A DNA stretch of 64,000 bases from Kitasatospora sp. MAA19. GTDB taxonomy: Bacteria > Actinomycetota > Actinomycetes > Streptomycetales > Streptomycetaceae. A program made the translations under genes and the position numbers. Shown one piece after another: positions 1 through 8,456 of the stretch. Numbering within the stretch: the stretch's first letter is position 1; each line of letters begins with the position of its first letter. Location: NCBI RefSeq assembly GCF_029894125.1, contig NZ_JARXYZ010000002.1, positions 186,001-250,000 on the forward strand, written 5' to 3'. The notes below the pieces were generated by a model, which was not told where the DNA came from, did not search any database, and worked only from the letters and a program-made list of their open reading frames with translations.

Positions 1-930
1 CTGGTGCTGGTCTTCGAGCGCGACCTCGGCACCTCGCTGATCTTCTTCGGCGTCTTCGTCGTGATGCTGTACGTGGCGACCGAGCGGACCAGTTGGGTGG
101 TGCTCGGCGTGCTGATGGCGGTCGGCGGAGCGGCGGTGGTCGGCACCGTGGAACCGCACGTGCACGGGCGCGTCGAGGCCTGGCTGCACCCGCTCGACAT
201 CTACAAGGAGCACCACGACCCGGCGATCATCTCCGACCAGCCCGCCGAGGCGCTGTTCAGCCTGGGCACCGGGCACCTGACCGGGACGGGCCTGGGCTCG
301 GGGCGACCGTGGCTGATCGGCTTCGCCGGGCGCAGCGACTTCGTCTTCACCACGATCGGCGAGGAGTTGGGCCTGGCCGGGGTGACGGCGGTGCTGCTGG
401 TGTACCTGCTGCTGGTCCAGCGCGGGCTGCGGACGGCGGTCGGGTTGACCGACCCGTTCGGCAAGCTGCTGGCGGCGGGGCTGTCGACGGCGCTGGCGCT
501 GCAGGTGTTCGTGGTGGTCGGCGGGGTGAGCGGGCTGGTGCCGCTGACCGGTAAGGCGCTGCCGTTCCTGGCGGCGGGCGGCTCGTCGCTGCTGGCGAAC
601 TGGCTGATCGTGGCGCTGCTGATCAAGCTGAGCGACTCGGCCGGACGGACGGCCCTGGAGCCGGCGCCGCCGAGCCCCGATCCGCTCCCGGCGCAGGCCG
701 GACCGGCCGACCGGTCAGCGGCCCCGGGCGGCTCGACCCCGGCGGCCCCGGGCCCGACCCCGCCCCGCGGCTCGACCCTGACGGCCCCGATCTCCGTGAA
801 CCCGGCCGGCCCGGACCGGACGGGGGCGGACCCGGCCGGCCCGCACGCCCCGGCCGAGCCGTCCGCGTACGGGTACGGCAACCCCCCGGCCCCGCAGTCC
901 CCCTTCCCGCCGAGCCCGGCCACCGCCTGA
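1..930 (+). CDS. FtsW/RodA/SpoVE-family protein, 3' part only
   Basis: The reading frame is open from base 1, so the gene begins outside the window and only about 309 C-terminal residues are visible. SEDS-family landmarks are present: the RVEAWLHP segment, the GTGHLTGTGLGSG loop, FTTIGEELGLAG, and near the C-terminus PLTGKALPFLAAGGSSL followed by the last membrane helix. SEDS proteins are membrane glycosyltransferases that polymerise lipid II with a partner penicillin-binding protein during elongation, division or sporulation. After the last helix there is a Pro/Ala/Gly-rich tail of about 90 residues, probably disordered and cytoplasmic. Which SEDS paralogue this is cannot be decided from the C-terminal half. 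The gene converges on the YihY-type gene. Confidence 0.85.
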   Translation: MVLVFERDLGTSLIFFGVFVVMLYVATERTSWVVLGVLMAVGGAAVVGTVEPHVHGRVEAWLHPLDIYKEHHDPAIISDQPAEALFSLGTGHLTGTGLGSGRPWLIGFAGRSDFVFTTIGEELGLAGVTAVLLVYLLLVQRGLRTAVGLTDPFGKLLAAGLSTALALQVFVVVGGVSGLVPLTGKALPFLAAGGSSLLANWLIVALLIKLSDSAGRTALEPAPPSPDPLPAQAGPADRSAAPGGSTPAAPGPTPPRGSTLTAPISVNPAGPDRTGADPAGPHAPAEPSAYGYGNPPAPQSPFPPSPATA

Positions 931-1054
931 CCCTCGTCCGACCACCCGGGCCCCGCCCGGACGCACGGACCCACGGACCGACACCCGCGCACCCGGCACC
1001 CGGCACCCGCCGAACACCCGGTGACGGCCGCACAGGAAACGCGCAGGAAACGCA

Positions 1055-1089
1055 CAGGGCCTCCCCCGCATCCCGCGGAGGAGGCCCTG
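1055..1089. terminator. Bidirectional terminator hairpin
   Basis: CAGGGCCTCC at 1055-1064 pairs perfectly with 1080-1089, and after one mismatch CCGC 1066-1069 pairs with GCGG 1075-1078, leaving a 5-nt loop. There is no clear T run, as is common in high-GC actinobacteria. It lies between the two convergent genes ending at 930 and 1120 and can serve both. Confidence 0.7.
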
Positions 1090-1119
1090 CCCATCGTGGC
1101 GTCGTGGCTCCCGGAGCCC

Positions 1120-2415
1120 CTACCGCTGCTGCTCCCACGGCGGCCGGGGCGGGTAGTCCGGCGCCTGCCGCTCCGGCGGCGGCCCGGTCGGCCGGTCGCT
1201 GTCCGGCGGGGGCGGCGCGGGCCGGTGGTGGGGCCCGCCGCGGGCGGTGAGGCGGCCGCGGACGTTCTCGGCGGCCAGCACGTCGGCCCAGCGCTCGGGG
1301 TACTCGGAGGGGACCTCGACGTCGTCGGCCTCCTCCTCGCCCCACTCCTCCTCGACGCCCTCGGCGAGGCCGAGTTCGCGGGCGCGCCGGGCCCGTTCGG
1401 CGGCCCGCCGGGCGGCGACCTCGCGGACCACGGCGGCGGCGGCCTCCTCGTGGGCGCGCTCGTTCTCGGCGCGCGCGTCGGCGGTCTCCAGGGTGGGCCA
1501 GCGGCGGTCTATGGCGGCGTTCATGGCGGCGCCGATGAGGACGGCCAGGGCGACCACGAAGATCCACAGCAGCACGGCCACCGGCGCGGCCAGCGAGCCG
1601 TACACCGAGGGGCCCTCGACCGAGCTGACCAGGTAGATCCGCAGGGCCACGCTGCAGAAGACCAGCACCACCAGAGCGACCAGGGCGCCGGGGATGTCCT
1701 CGCGCCAGGGAGTGGAGACGGGGACGGCCAGGTGGTACAGGGTGGTCAGGGAGACGATCAGCAGCACGATGGCGACCGGCCAGTACGCGGCGCCGACCAG
1801 CCCGGCGATCCCGGGCACGGCGTTCTCGACCAGTCCGGGTCCGGCCATCAGGAGCGGCAGCACCAGGGAGCCGATGACGAGGGCGCCGAGGTAGAGGCCG
1901 AGCGACATCAGCCGGGTCTTGACCATGCCTCGCTTGCCGTCGAGCCCGTACATGACGGTGATGGTGTCGATGAAGATGTAGAGCGCCCTGGAGCCGGACC
2001 ACAGCGACAGCAGGAAGCCGATCGAGACGAGGTCGGGCCGGCTGCGGTCGAACACCTGGTTCAGCAGGGGCACCACGATCTCGCGGACGGACGAGTCCGA
2101 CAGGACCGTCCCGGAGGCCGAGACGATGTCGTGCTTGAGCCGGTCGATGGTGCCGGCGCCGAGGAACTCGTCGAGGTAGCCGAGGGTGCCGGCCAGTCCG
2201 AGGAGCAGCGGCGGGATCGACAGCAGGGTGAAGAAGGCGGCCTCCGCGGCGAGGCCGGTGACCCGGTACTCGACGCAGGTGTTGGTGGTGTCCTTGACCA
2301 GTTCCCACGCCGTGCGGTGCCAGGTGGCCTGCTTGGCCGCACGCCTGGCGCCCTTGCCCCGACGCCGGGAGGGCCGTTCGGGGTTCGGTCTGCTCGTATC
2401 GCCTGCTGCTTCCAC
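1120..2415 (-). CDS. YihY/virulence factor BrkB family membrane protein
   Basis: 431-residue inner-membrane protein. A basic N-terminal stretch (about 1-35) precedes the family region: CVEYRVTGLAAEAAFFTLLSI at the first helix (split here as CVEYRVTGL, then AAEAAFFTLL), LSLWSGSRAL, and the later helices VALRIYLVSS and YGSLAAPVAVLLWIF. About six membrane segments lie between residues 45 and 300. The C-terminal third is hydrophilic and charged, rich in Glu/Arg, and ends in a Pro-rich tail; this extension is longer than in Escherichia coli YihY. The biochemical role of the family is not established, and the old RNase BN assignment was withdrawn. The ATG start gives the basic N-terminus expected before helix 1. 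The gene is single and converges on the FtsW-type gene. Confidence 0.85.
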   Translation of the reverse strand: MEAAGDTSRPNPERPSRRRGKGARRAAKQATWHRTAWELVKDTTNTCVEYRVTGLAAEAAFFTLLSIPPLLLGLAGTLGYLDEFLGAGTIDRLKHDIVSASGTVLSDSSVREIVVPLLNQVFDRSRPDLVSIGFLLSLWSGSRALYIFIDTITVMYGLDGKRGMVKTRLMSLGLYLGALVIGSLVLPLLMAGPGLVENAVPGIAGLVGAAYWPVAIVLLIVSLTTLYHLAVPVSTPWREDIPGALVALVVLVFCSVALRIYLVSSVEGPSVYGSLAAPVAVLLWIFVVALAVLIGAAMNAAIDRRWPTLETADARAENERAHEEAAAAVVREVAARRAAERARRARELGLAEGVEEEWGEEEADDVEVPSEYPERWADVLAAENVRGRLTARGGPHHRPAPPPPDSDRPTGPPPERQAPDYPPRPPWEQQR

Positions 2416-2593
2416 AGGACTAACGGTATCGGGCCGGGGCGGCCCGGTTGATCTCCCCCGGGGTGCGGGCGCGTGGCCGGGCGCCGACGCGGGGAGCGGC
2501 GGGAATGGCCGGGAGTCTCACATGGCGAAACTTCAGCGTCCATCATGCGGATGTTAGTGGACCGCGGGTCCCGCGCCGTGCGAATCTCTTGCC

Positions 2594-2677
2594 ATGCCGA
2601 GCGCCGGAACCACCCTAGTAGGTCGACTCCACGTCGATCTCCTTCGCGTGTCCAGCGCCATCTGTCCGGTGATCTGA
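2594..2677 (+). CDS. Cysteine-containing leader peptide of the sulfur operon
   Basis: A 27-codon ORF whose product contains HVDLLRVSSAIC (residues 13-24) and ends three residues after its only cysteine. This closely resembles the short peptides often annotated as putative leader peptide upstream of sulfur-assimilation genes in streptomycetes, which share the HVDL..R..SAIC signature. It lies 197 nt upstream of the sulfite reductase start. No Shine-Dalgarno is obvious before the ATG. The likely role is cis-acting: ribosome progress through the Cys codon could sense Cys-tRNA and set downstream expression, as shown for cysteine-responsive short ORFs in mycobacteria. That mechanism is inferred here. 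The ORF is too short for standard gene calling. Confidence 0.7.
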   Translation: MPSAGTTLVGRLHVDLLRVSSAICPVI

Positions 2678-2874
2678 GCCCACCCCGCCGCACCACCGCC
2701 CCCGGCGCCATCCTCCTCGCCGTCCCCGCTGAATCGGACGTGCAGGCGCCCGCCCGGTCACGGTCACTGCTCTCCCGGCCCTGGGAAAACCCGCAGGTCA
2801 CAGCAGCAGCGCACCGCCGAGCACGCCCAGCGACCCACCCGGCGTCAGAGCCACCTGCCTCGAAGGACTTCACC
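2678..2874 (+). promoter_or_regulatory. Untranslated region between leader peptide and sulfite reductase
   Basis: About 200 nt, C-rich and poor in G, without a convincing coding pattern. C-rich, weakly structured RNA of this kind is what Rho loads on, which would suit translation-coupled termination downstream of the leader peptide. No strong intrinsic hairpin was found; the best is a weak GGG/CCC stem with an AAAA loop near 2780-2800. GAAGGACT before the ATG at 2875 is the ribosome binding site of the reductase. The 2416-2593 stretch upstream of the leader peptide should hold the promoters for this operon and for the divergent YihY gene; a TTAGTG near 2554 is only a weak -10 candidate. Confidence 0.4.
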
Positions 2875-4599
2875 ATGGCCACCACTCCCGAGACCGCCGA
2901 GCCCACGGCCGACCGCGCCGCCGCGCGCCGCCCCGCGGCGACGCGCAAGGCGACCCGCCACCGCGGCGAGGGCCAGTGGGGCATGGGCCACTTCACTCCT
3001 CTGAACGCCAACGAGCAGTTCAAGAAGGACGACGACGGTCTCAATGTGCGGACACGTATTGAGACGATCTACGCGCACCGTGGCTTCGACTCGATCGACC
3101 CCGCCGACCTGCGCGGCCGGATGCGCTGGTGGGGTCTGTACACCCAGCGCAAGGAGGGCATCGACGGCGGCAAGACCGCGATCCTGGACCCGCACGAGCT
3201 CGACGCCGAGTACTTCATGCTGCGCGTGCGCATCGACGGCGGCCGGCTGACGGTCGCCCAGCTGAAGGCGATCGCCGAGGTCTCCGAGCAGTACGCCCGC
3301 AACACCGCCGACCTGACCGACCGCCAGAACGTCCAGTACCACTGGATCCGGATCGAGGACGTCCCGGCGATCTGGCGGAAGCTGGAGGCCGTCGGTCTGT
3401 CCACCACCGAGGCCTGCGGCGACACCCCGCGCGTCATCCTCGGCTCCCCGGTGGCCGGCATCGCCGAGGACGAGATCATCGACGGCACCCCCGCCATCGA
3501 GGAGATCCAGCGGCGCTTCATCGGCAACCCGGACTTCTCCAACCTGCCGCGCAAGTTCAAGTCCGCCGTCTCCGGCTCCCCGCTGCTGGACGTCGCGCAC
3601 GAGATCAACGACGTCGCCTTCGTCGGCGTGGTCCACCCCGAGCACGGCCCCGGCTTCGACCTGTGGGTCGGCGGCGGCCTCTCCACCAACCCCAAGCTGG
3701 GCGTGCGCCTGGGCGCCTGGGTCCCGCTGGACGAGGTGGCCGACGTCTACGGCGGCGTCATCGGCATCTTCCGCGACTACGGCTACCGCCGGCTGCGCAA
3801 CCGCGCCCGGCTGAAGTTCCTGGTCGCCGACTGGGGCGTGGAGAAGTTCCGTCAGGTGCTGGAGGACGAGTACCTCAAGTACCGGCTGGTCGACGGCCCC
3901 GCACCGCAGGAGCCCAGCGGCCGCTGGCGCGACCACGTCGGCGTCCACCGGCAGCGGGACGGCAGGTACTACATCGGCTTCGCGCCGCGCGTCGGCCGCG
4001 TCGACGGCCGGCTGCTGGGTCGGATCGCCGACCTCGCCGCCGCGCACGGCAGCGGCCGGCTGCGCACCACCGCCGAGCAGAAGATGCTGATCCTCGACGT
4101 CGCCGAGGACCAGGTCGACGCGGTGGTGGCCGGCCTGGAGGCGCTGGACCTGCGGGTCACCCCGTCGCCGTTCCGCCGCGGCACCATGGCCTGCACCGGC
4201 ATCGAGTACTGCAAGCTCGCCATCGTCGAGACCAAGGAGCGCGGCCGCACGCTCATCGACGAACTGGAGAAGCGCCTGCCGGACTTCGCCGAGCCGCTGA
4301 CCATCAACATCAACGGCTGCCCGAACGCCTGCGCCCGCATCCAGGTCGCCGACATCGGCCTCAAGGGCCAGCTGGTCTCGGACGAGAACGGCGAGCAGGT
4401 CGAGGGCTACCAGGTGCACCTCGGCGGCGCGCTCGGCCTGGAGGCCGGCTTCGGCCGCAAGGTCCGCGGCCTCAAGGTCACCAAGGCGGGCCTGCCCGAC
4501 TACGTCGAGCGCCTCCTGACCCGCTACCAGGCCGACCGCGCCGAGGGCGAGCGCTTCGCCCAGTGGGCGGCCCGCGCCGGCGAGGAGCAGCTGTCGTGA
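2875..4599 (+). CDS. sirA: Assimilatory ferredoxin-sulfite reductase
   Basis: 574-residue nitrite/sulfite reductase-family hemoprotein that reduces sulfite to sulfide with six electrons from ferredoxin, using siroheme coupled to a [4Fe-4S] cluster. Both cluster/siroheme motifs are visible: MACTGIEYC (C-x5-C) and NINGCPNAC (C-x3-C) in the C-terminal half. The two-fold repeated ferredoxin-like halves and the DRQNVQYHW region are typical. A nitrite reductase is possible by family, but the cysH-C-D-N genes downstream make sulfite the substrate. ATG 2875 is chosen because GAAGGACT precedes it; the longer open frame upstream covers the leader peptide region. The stop overlaps the next gene by 4 nt (GTGA). 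Confidence 0.93.
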   Translation: MATTPETAEPTADRAAARRPAATRKATRHRGEGQWGMGHFTPLNANEQFKKDDDGLNVRTRIETIYAHRGFDSIDPADLRGRMRWWGLYTQRKEGIDGGKTAILDPHELDAEYFMLRVRIDGGRLTVAQLKAIAEVSEQYARNTADLTDRQNVQYHWIRIEDVPAIWRKLEAVGLSTTEACGDTPRVILGSPVAGIAEDEIIDGTPAIEEIQRRFIGNPDFSNLPRKFKSAVSGSPLLDVAHEINDVAFVGVVHPEHGPGFDLWVGGGLSTNPKLGVRLGAWVPLDEVADVYGGVIGIFRDYGYRRLRNRARLKFLVADWGVEKFRQVLEDEYLKYRLVDGPAPQEPSGRWRDHVGVHRQRDGRYYIGFAPRVGRVDGRLLGRIADLAAAHGSGRLRTTAEQKMLILDVAEDQVDAVVAGLEALDLRVTPSPFRRGTMACTGIEYCKLAIVETKERGRTLIDELEKRLPDFAEPLTININGCPNACARIQVADIGLKGQLVSDENGEQVEGYQVHLGGALGLEAGFGRKVRGLKVTKAGLPDYVERLLTRYQADRAEGERFAQWAARAGEEQLS

Positions 4600-4775
4600 G
4601 TGAACGCGCCGCCCCGTTCTTCTGCCCCTACTGCGGGGACGAGGACCTGCGCCCCTCCGAGGCCGGGCACGGGGCCTGGGAATGCCACGGCTGCCGCCGC
4701 GCCTTCCAGTTGAAGTTCCTCGGCCTGCTGTCTCCGACAAACCACGGGGGTGCGTCACATGAGCAACGTGATTGA
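4596..4775 (+). CDS. Small zinc-ribbon protein of the sulfur operon
   Basis: 59 residues with two CxxC knuckles, CPYC at 10-13 and CHGC at about 30-33, the spacing of a rubredoxin-like or zinc-ribbon metal site. The GTG start overlaps the sulfite reductase stop by 4 nt and its end overlaps the start of cysH, so it is locked into the operon by translational coupling. A small ORF in this position is a recurring feature of streptomycete sulfite reductase operons. Possible roles are an electron carrier or a partner of the reductase; neither is shown by sequence. The visible facts are the four cysteines, the overlaps and the G/C-rich third positions. Confidence 0.75.
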   Translation: MSERAAPFFCPYCGDEDLRPSEAGHGAWECHGCRRAFQLKFLGLLSPTNHGGASHEQRD

Positions 4776-5457
4776 TGGCGAGGAGACAGCCGCCCGGGCC
4801 GGCCGCGAGCTGGAGGAGGCGACGCCCCAGGAGATCCTGGCCTGGGCCGCCGACACCTTCGGCAAGCGCTTCTGCGTCACCTCCTCGATGGAGGACGCGG
4901 TCGTCGCCCACCTCGCCTCCTCGGTCTTCCCCGGCGTGGACGTCGCGTTCCTGGACACCGGCTACCACTTCCCGGAGACCATCGGCACCCGCGACGCGGT
5001 GGCCGCGACCATGCCGGTCAACGTCATCACCCTCACGCCGCTGCGCACCGTCGCCGAGCAGAACGCCGAGCACGGGCCGAACCTGCACGACCGCGACCCG
5101 GACCTGTGCTGCTCGCTGCGCAAGGTCGAGCCGCTCAACCGCGGCCTCGGCGGCTACGACGCCTGGGCCACCGGGCTGCGCCGCGACGAGTCCCCGAGCC
5201 GGGCGAACACCCCGGTGGTCTCTTGGGACGCCAGGCGCCGCAAGGTCAAGATCGCCCCGATCGCCCGGTGGACGCAGGAGGACGTGGACGCCTACGTCGC
5301 CGCCCACGGGGTGCTGCTCAACCCGCTGCTGTGGGAGGGCTACACCTCGATCGGCTGCTCGCCGCTGTCCTGCACCCGCAAGCCCGCCGAGGGCGAGGAC
5401 GCCCGGGCCGGCCGCTGGTCCGGATCCGGCAAGACCGAGTGCGGCATCCACCTCTGA
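4759..5457 (+). CDS. cysH: Phosphoadenylyl-/adenylyl-sulfate reductase
   Basis: 232 residues; reduces activated sulfate (APS or PAPS) to sulfite. The PP-loop-like start (TSSMEDAVVAHL), DTGYHFPET, the Cys pair C117-C118 (DLCCSL) and the C-terminal KTECGIHL with the catalytic C228 are present. The CC pair plus a second cysteine pair marks the iron-sulfur type, usually APS-specific. The second pair is odd: C200 and C205 are separated by four residues (IGCSPLSCTR) instead of the usual two. ATG 4759 is preferred over the in-frame GTG at 4750 because a GGGGGTG ribosome site precedes it. The gene overlaps the zinc-ribbon gene by 17 nt. A cysC gene follows, so both APS and PAPS could be made. Confidence 0.9.
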   Translation: MSNVIDGEETAARAGRELEEATPQEILAWAADTFGKRFCVTSSMEDAVVAHLASSVFPGVDVAFLDTGYHFPETIGTRDAVAATMPVNVITLTPLRTVAEQNAEHGPNLHDRDPDLCCSLRKVEPLNRGLGGYDAWATGLRRDESPSRANTPVVSWDARRRKVKIAPIARWTQEDVDAYVAAHGVLLNPLLWEGYTSIGCSPLSCTRKPAEGEDARAGRWSGSGKTECGIHL

Positions 5458-5491
5458 CCACCTGTCACCTACTCCCTAAGGACTTCGAAAA

Positions 5492-6094
5492 GTGACCACA
5501 GCCGACACCCCGGCCGCCGCCGACGGAGCCGCGGAGGCGGCCCCCGCGGCCGCCCCCCGCGAGCGCGGCGCCACCGTGTGGCTGACCGGGCTGCCGAGCG
5601 CGGGCAAGACCACGCTCGCCTTCGCCCTGGCCGAGCGGCTGCGCGCCGAGGGCCACAAGGTCGAGGTCCTGGACGGCGACGAGATCCGCGAGTTCCTCTC
5701 CAAGGGCCTCGGCTTCACCCGCGAGGACCGGCACACCAACGTCACCCGGATCGGCTTCGTCGCCGAGAGGCTCGCCGCCAACGGCGTCAAGGTGCTCGCC
5801 CCGGTGATCGCCCCGTTCGCCGACTCCCGCGCCGCCGTGCGCGGGCGGCACGCCGCGGCCGGCACCGAGTTCCTGGAGATCCACGTCGCCACCCCGGTCG
5901 AGCTGTGCGCCGAACGCGACGTCAAGGGCCTGTACGCCAAGCAGGCCGCCGGCGAGATCACCGGGCTCACCGGCGTGGACGACCCGTACGAGGCTCCGGA
6001 GAAGCCGGAGCTGCGGATCCGGACGCAGGGCCGCGCGGTCGCCGAGTCCGCCGCCGAGCTGCACGCCTTCCTGACCGAGAGGGGTCTGGCATGA
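5492..6094 (+). CDS. cysC: Adenylylsulfate kinase
   Basis: 200 residues with a disordered Ala-rich N-terminus (1-25), the P-loop GLPSAGKTT, DGDEIREFL, and the DRHTNVTRIGFVAERL region that binds APS. It phosphorylates APS to PAPS. The GTG start is preceded by AAGGA at about 9 nt. A short 34-nt gap separates it from cysH, and the stop overlaps the cysD ATG (ATGA), so cysC and cysD are translationally coupled. Confidence 0.92.
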   Translation: MTTADTPAAADGAAEAAPAAAPRERGATVWLTGLPSAGKTTLAFALAERLRAEGHKVEVLDGDEIREFLSKGLGFTREDRHTNVTRIGFVAERLAANGVKVLAPVIAPFADSRAAVRGRHAAAGTEFLEIHVATPVELCAERDVKGLYAKQAAGEITGLTGVDDPYEAPEKPELRIRTQGRAVAESAAELHAFLTERGLA

Positions 6095-7029
6095 CCACCG
6101 CGACCGACAGCCCGGTCCGCACCGACGACACCCCGTACGCGCTGTCCCACCTGGACGCGCTGGAGGCCGAGTCGGTGCACGTCTTCCGCGAGGTCGCGGG
6201 GGAGTTCGAGCGCCCGGTGATCCTGTTCTCCGGCGGCAAGGACTCCATCGTCATGCTGCACCTGGCACTCAAGGCCTTCCACCCGGCCGCCGTGCCCTTC
6301 TCCCTTCTGCACGTCGACACCGGGCACAACTTCCCCGAGGTCATCGCCTACCGCGACCGCGTCGTCGCCGAGCACCACCTGCGCCTGCACGTCGCCCACG
6401 TCCAGGACTTCATCGACGACGGCCGGCTGCGCGAGCGCCCGGACGGCACCCGCAACCCGCTGCAGACCGTCCCGCTGCTCGACGCCATCGAGAAGGGCCG
6501 CTTCGACGCGGTGTTCGGCGGCGGACGCCGCGACGAGGAGAAGGCCCGCGCCAAGGAGCGCGTCTTCTCCCTGCGCGACGAGTTCGGCGCCTGGGACCCG
6601 CGCCGCCAGCGCCCCGAGCTGTGGTCCCTCTACAACGGCCGCCACGCGGTCGGCGAACACGTCCGCGTTTTCCCGCTGTCCAACTGGACCGAGCTGGACG
6701 TCTGGCAGTACATCGAGCGCGAGGGCATCGACCTCCCGGAGATCTACTACGCCCACGAGCGCGACGTCTTCTCCCGCGGCGGCATGTGGCTGACCGCCGG
6801 CCAGTGGGGCGGTCCCAAGGATGACGAGCCCGTCGAGCGGCGGCTGATCCGCTACCGCACCGTCGGCGACATGTCCTGCACCGGCGCCGTCGACTCCGAC
6901 GCCACCGACATCCAGGCCGTGATCGCCGAGATCGCCGCCAGCCGCCTCACCGAACGCGGCGCCACGCGGGCCGACGACAAGCTGTCCGAGGCCGCGATGG
7001 AAGACCGCAAGCGCGAGGGATACTTCTAA
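6091..7029 (+). CDS. cysD: Sulfate adenylyltransferase subunit 2
   Basis: 312 residues, small subunit of ATP sulfurylase; forms APS from sulfate and ATP, driven by GTP hydrolysis in CysN. The N-type PP-loop FSGGKDSIVML is near residue 50, followed by HVDTGHNFPE, the GGGRRDEEKARAKER segment and the NWTELDVWQYI motif. The ATG overlaps the cysC stop, and only the TAA separates it from the cysN ATG at 7030. Length and motifs are normal for the family. Confidence 0.95.
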   Translation: MTTATDSPVRTDDTPYALSHLDALEAESVHVFREVAGEFERPVILFSGGKDSIVMLHLALKAFHPAAVPFSLLHVDTGHNFPEVIAYRDRVVAEHHLRLHVAHVQDFIDDGRLRERPDGTRNPLQTVPLLDAIEKGRFDAVFGGGRRDEEKARAKERVFSLRDEFGAWDPRRQRPELWSLYNGRHAVGEHVRVFPLSNWTELDVWQYIEREGIDLPEIYYAHERDVFSRGGMWLTAGQWGGPKDDEPVERRLIRYRTVGDMSCTGAVDSDATDIQAVIAEIAASRLTERGATRADDKLSEAAMEDRKREGYF

Positions 7030-8346
7030 ATGAGCACCGTCCAGGAAACCACCGCCACCTCCCTGCTGCGCTTCGCCACCGCCGGATCCGTCGACGACGG
7101 CAAGTCCACCCTGGTCGGCCGCCTCCTGCACGACTCCAAGTCGGTGCTCGCCGACCAGCTGGAGGCCGTCGAGCGCGTCTCCCTGGGCCGCGGCCAGGAC
7201 GCGCCCGACCTCGCGCTGCTCACCGACGGCCTGCGCGCCGAGCGCGAGCAGGGCATCACCATCGACGTCGCCTACCGCTACTTCGCCACCCCCCGGCGGC
7301 GGTTCATCCTCGCCGACACCCCCGGGCACGTGCAGTACACCCGCAACATGGTGACCGGCGCCTCCACCGCCGAACTCGCTGTCGTCCTGGTCGACGCGCG
7401 CAACGGCGTCGTCGAGCAGACCCGCCGGCACGCCGCCGTCGCCGCACTGCTGCGGGTGCCGCACGTGGTGCTGGCCGTCAACAAGATGGACCTGGTCGAG
7501 TACGCGGAGCCCGTCTTCGCCGCCATCGCCGAGGAGTTCACCGCCTACGCCGCCTCGCTCGGCGTGGGCGACGTGGTGGCCGTACCGATCTCCGCCCTCG
7601 CCGGGGACAACGTCGTCGAACCGTCCGCGCACATGGACTGGTACGGCGGCCCGACCCTGCTGGAGCACCTGGAGACCGTCCCGGTCGGCAGCGACCCGAG
7701 CGCCGAACCGGCCCGCTTCCCGGTCCAGTACGTGATCCGCCCGCAGAGCGAGGAGCACCCCGACTACCGCGGCTACGCCGGCCAGTTGGCCTCCGGCGTG
7801 CTGCGGGTCGGCGACGCCGTGACGGTCCTGCCCTCGGGCCACACCACCACCGTCGCCGGGATCGACGCGCTCGGCAAGGAGACGCAGCTCGCCTGGGCGC
7901 CCCAGTCCGTCACCGTCCGCCTCACCGACGACCTCGACGTCTCCCGCGGCGACCTGCTCGCGGCCGGCCCGGCCCCCGTCCCCACCAAGGACATCGAGGC
8001 CACCGTCAGCCACCTCAACGAGCGCCCGCTGCGCGCCGGGGACAAGGTACTGCTCAAGCACACCACCCGCACCGTGCGCGCGCTGGTCAAGGACATCACG
8101 TACCGGATCGACATCGACACCCTCGAACAGCGCTCCGGCGCCGAGGGGTTGACCGTCAACGACATCGGCCACGTGGTGCTGCGCACCGCCGAGCCGCTGG
8201 CCCTCGACACCTACCGCGACAACCGCCGCACCGGCTCGTTCCTGCTGATCGACCCGGCCGACGGCACCACCCTCACCGCCGGCATGGCGGGCGAGGCCTT
8301 CGCGACCGTACGCGCCACCGAACCCGCCGAGGAGGACTGGGTCTGA
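7030..8346 (+). CDS. cysN: Sulfate adenylyltransferase subunit 1 (GTPase)
   Basis: 438 residues, the GTP-hydrolysing subunit of ATP sulfurylase and an elongation-factor-like translational GTPase. G1 is GSVDDGKSTL, switch II DTPGHVQYTRN, and NKMD is the base-recognition motif. Two beta-barrel domains follow (about 230-420). It is not fused to an APS kinase, consistent with a separate cysC. The start directly abuts the cysD stop. A tiny ORF and two hairpins follow before the transporter genes. Confidence 0.95.
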   Translation: MSTVQETTATSLLRFATAGSVDDGKSTLVGRLLHDSKSVLADQLEAVERVSLGRGQDAPDLALLTDGLRAEREQGITIDVAYRYFATPRRRFILADTPGHVQYTRNMVTGASTAELAVVLVDARNGVVEQTRRHAAVAALLRVPHVVLAVNKMDLVEYAEPVFAAIAEEFTAYAASLGVGDVVAVPISALAGDNVVEPSAHMDWYGGPTLLEHLETVPVGSDPSAEPARFPVQYVIRPQSEEHPDYRGYAGQLASGVLRVGDAVTVLPSGHTTTVAGIDALGKETQLAWAPQSVTVRLTDDLDVSRGDLLAAGPAPVPTKDIEATVSHLNERPLRAGDKVLLKHTTRTVRALVKDITYRIDIDTLEQRSGAEGLTVNDIGHVVLRTAEPLALDTYRDNRRTGSFLLIDPADGTTLTAGMAGEAFATVRATEPAEEDWV

Positions 8347-8456
8347 TGCCCAGCGAGGCGTTCTCGGGCATGGACAAGGAAGGCGGCCGCATCGGCAGCG
8401 GCGTCCTCGGCAGCGGCCAGGGCGGCCTGACCCGATGTGTGGGCCGACGGGGCTGA
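8346..8456 (+). CDS. Possible 36-aa ORF overlapping the cysN stop
   Basis: The ATG overlaps the cysN TGA by one base. The product is Gly-rich (GSGVLGSGQGGLTRC) with a single cysteine near its end; its stop lies inside the first of two hairpins. It could be a chance ORF or a short coupled peptide between cysN and the transporter. I do not recognise it. Confidence 0.25.
   Translation: MPSEAFSGMDKEGGRIGSGVLGSGQGGLTRCVGRRG

Noticed and set aside
2845..5451. 868-codon open frame antisense to the sulfur operon
   Set aside because: It is the complement of sulfite reductase and cysH; low-complexity Gly/Val/Ala-rich product and no family features. Typical antisense openness of high-GC genes.
5476..8172. 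Long antisense frame opposite cysC-cysD-cysN
   Set aside because: No recognisable domain, and codon third positions mirror the sense genes; a shadow frame.
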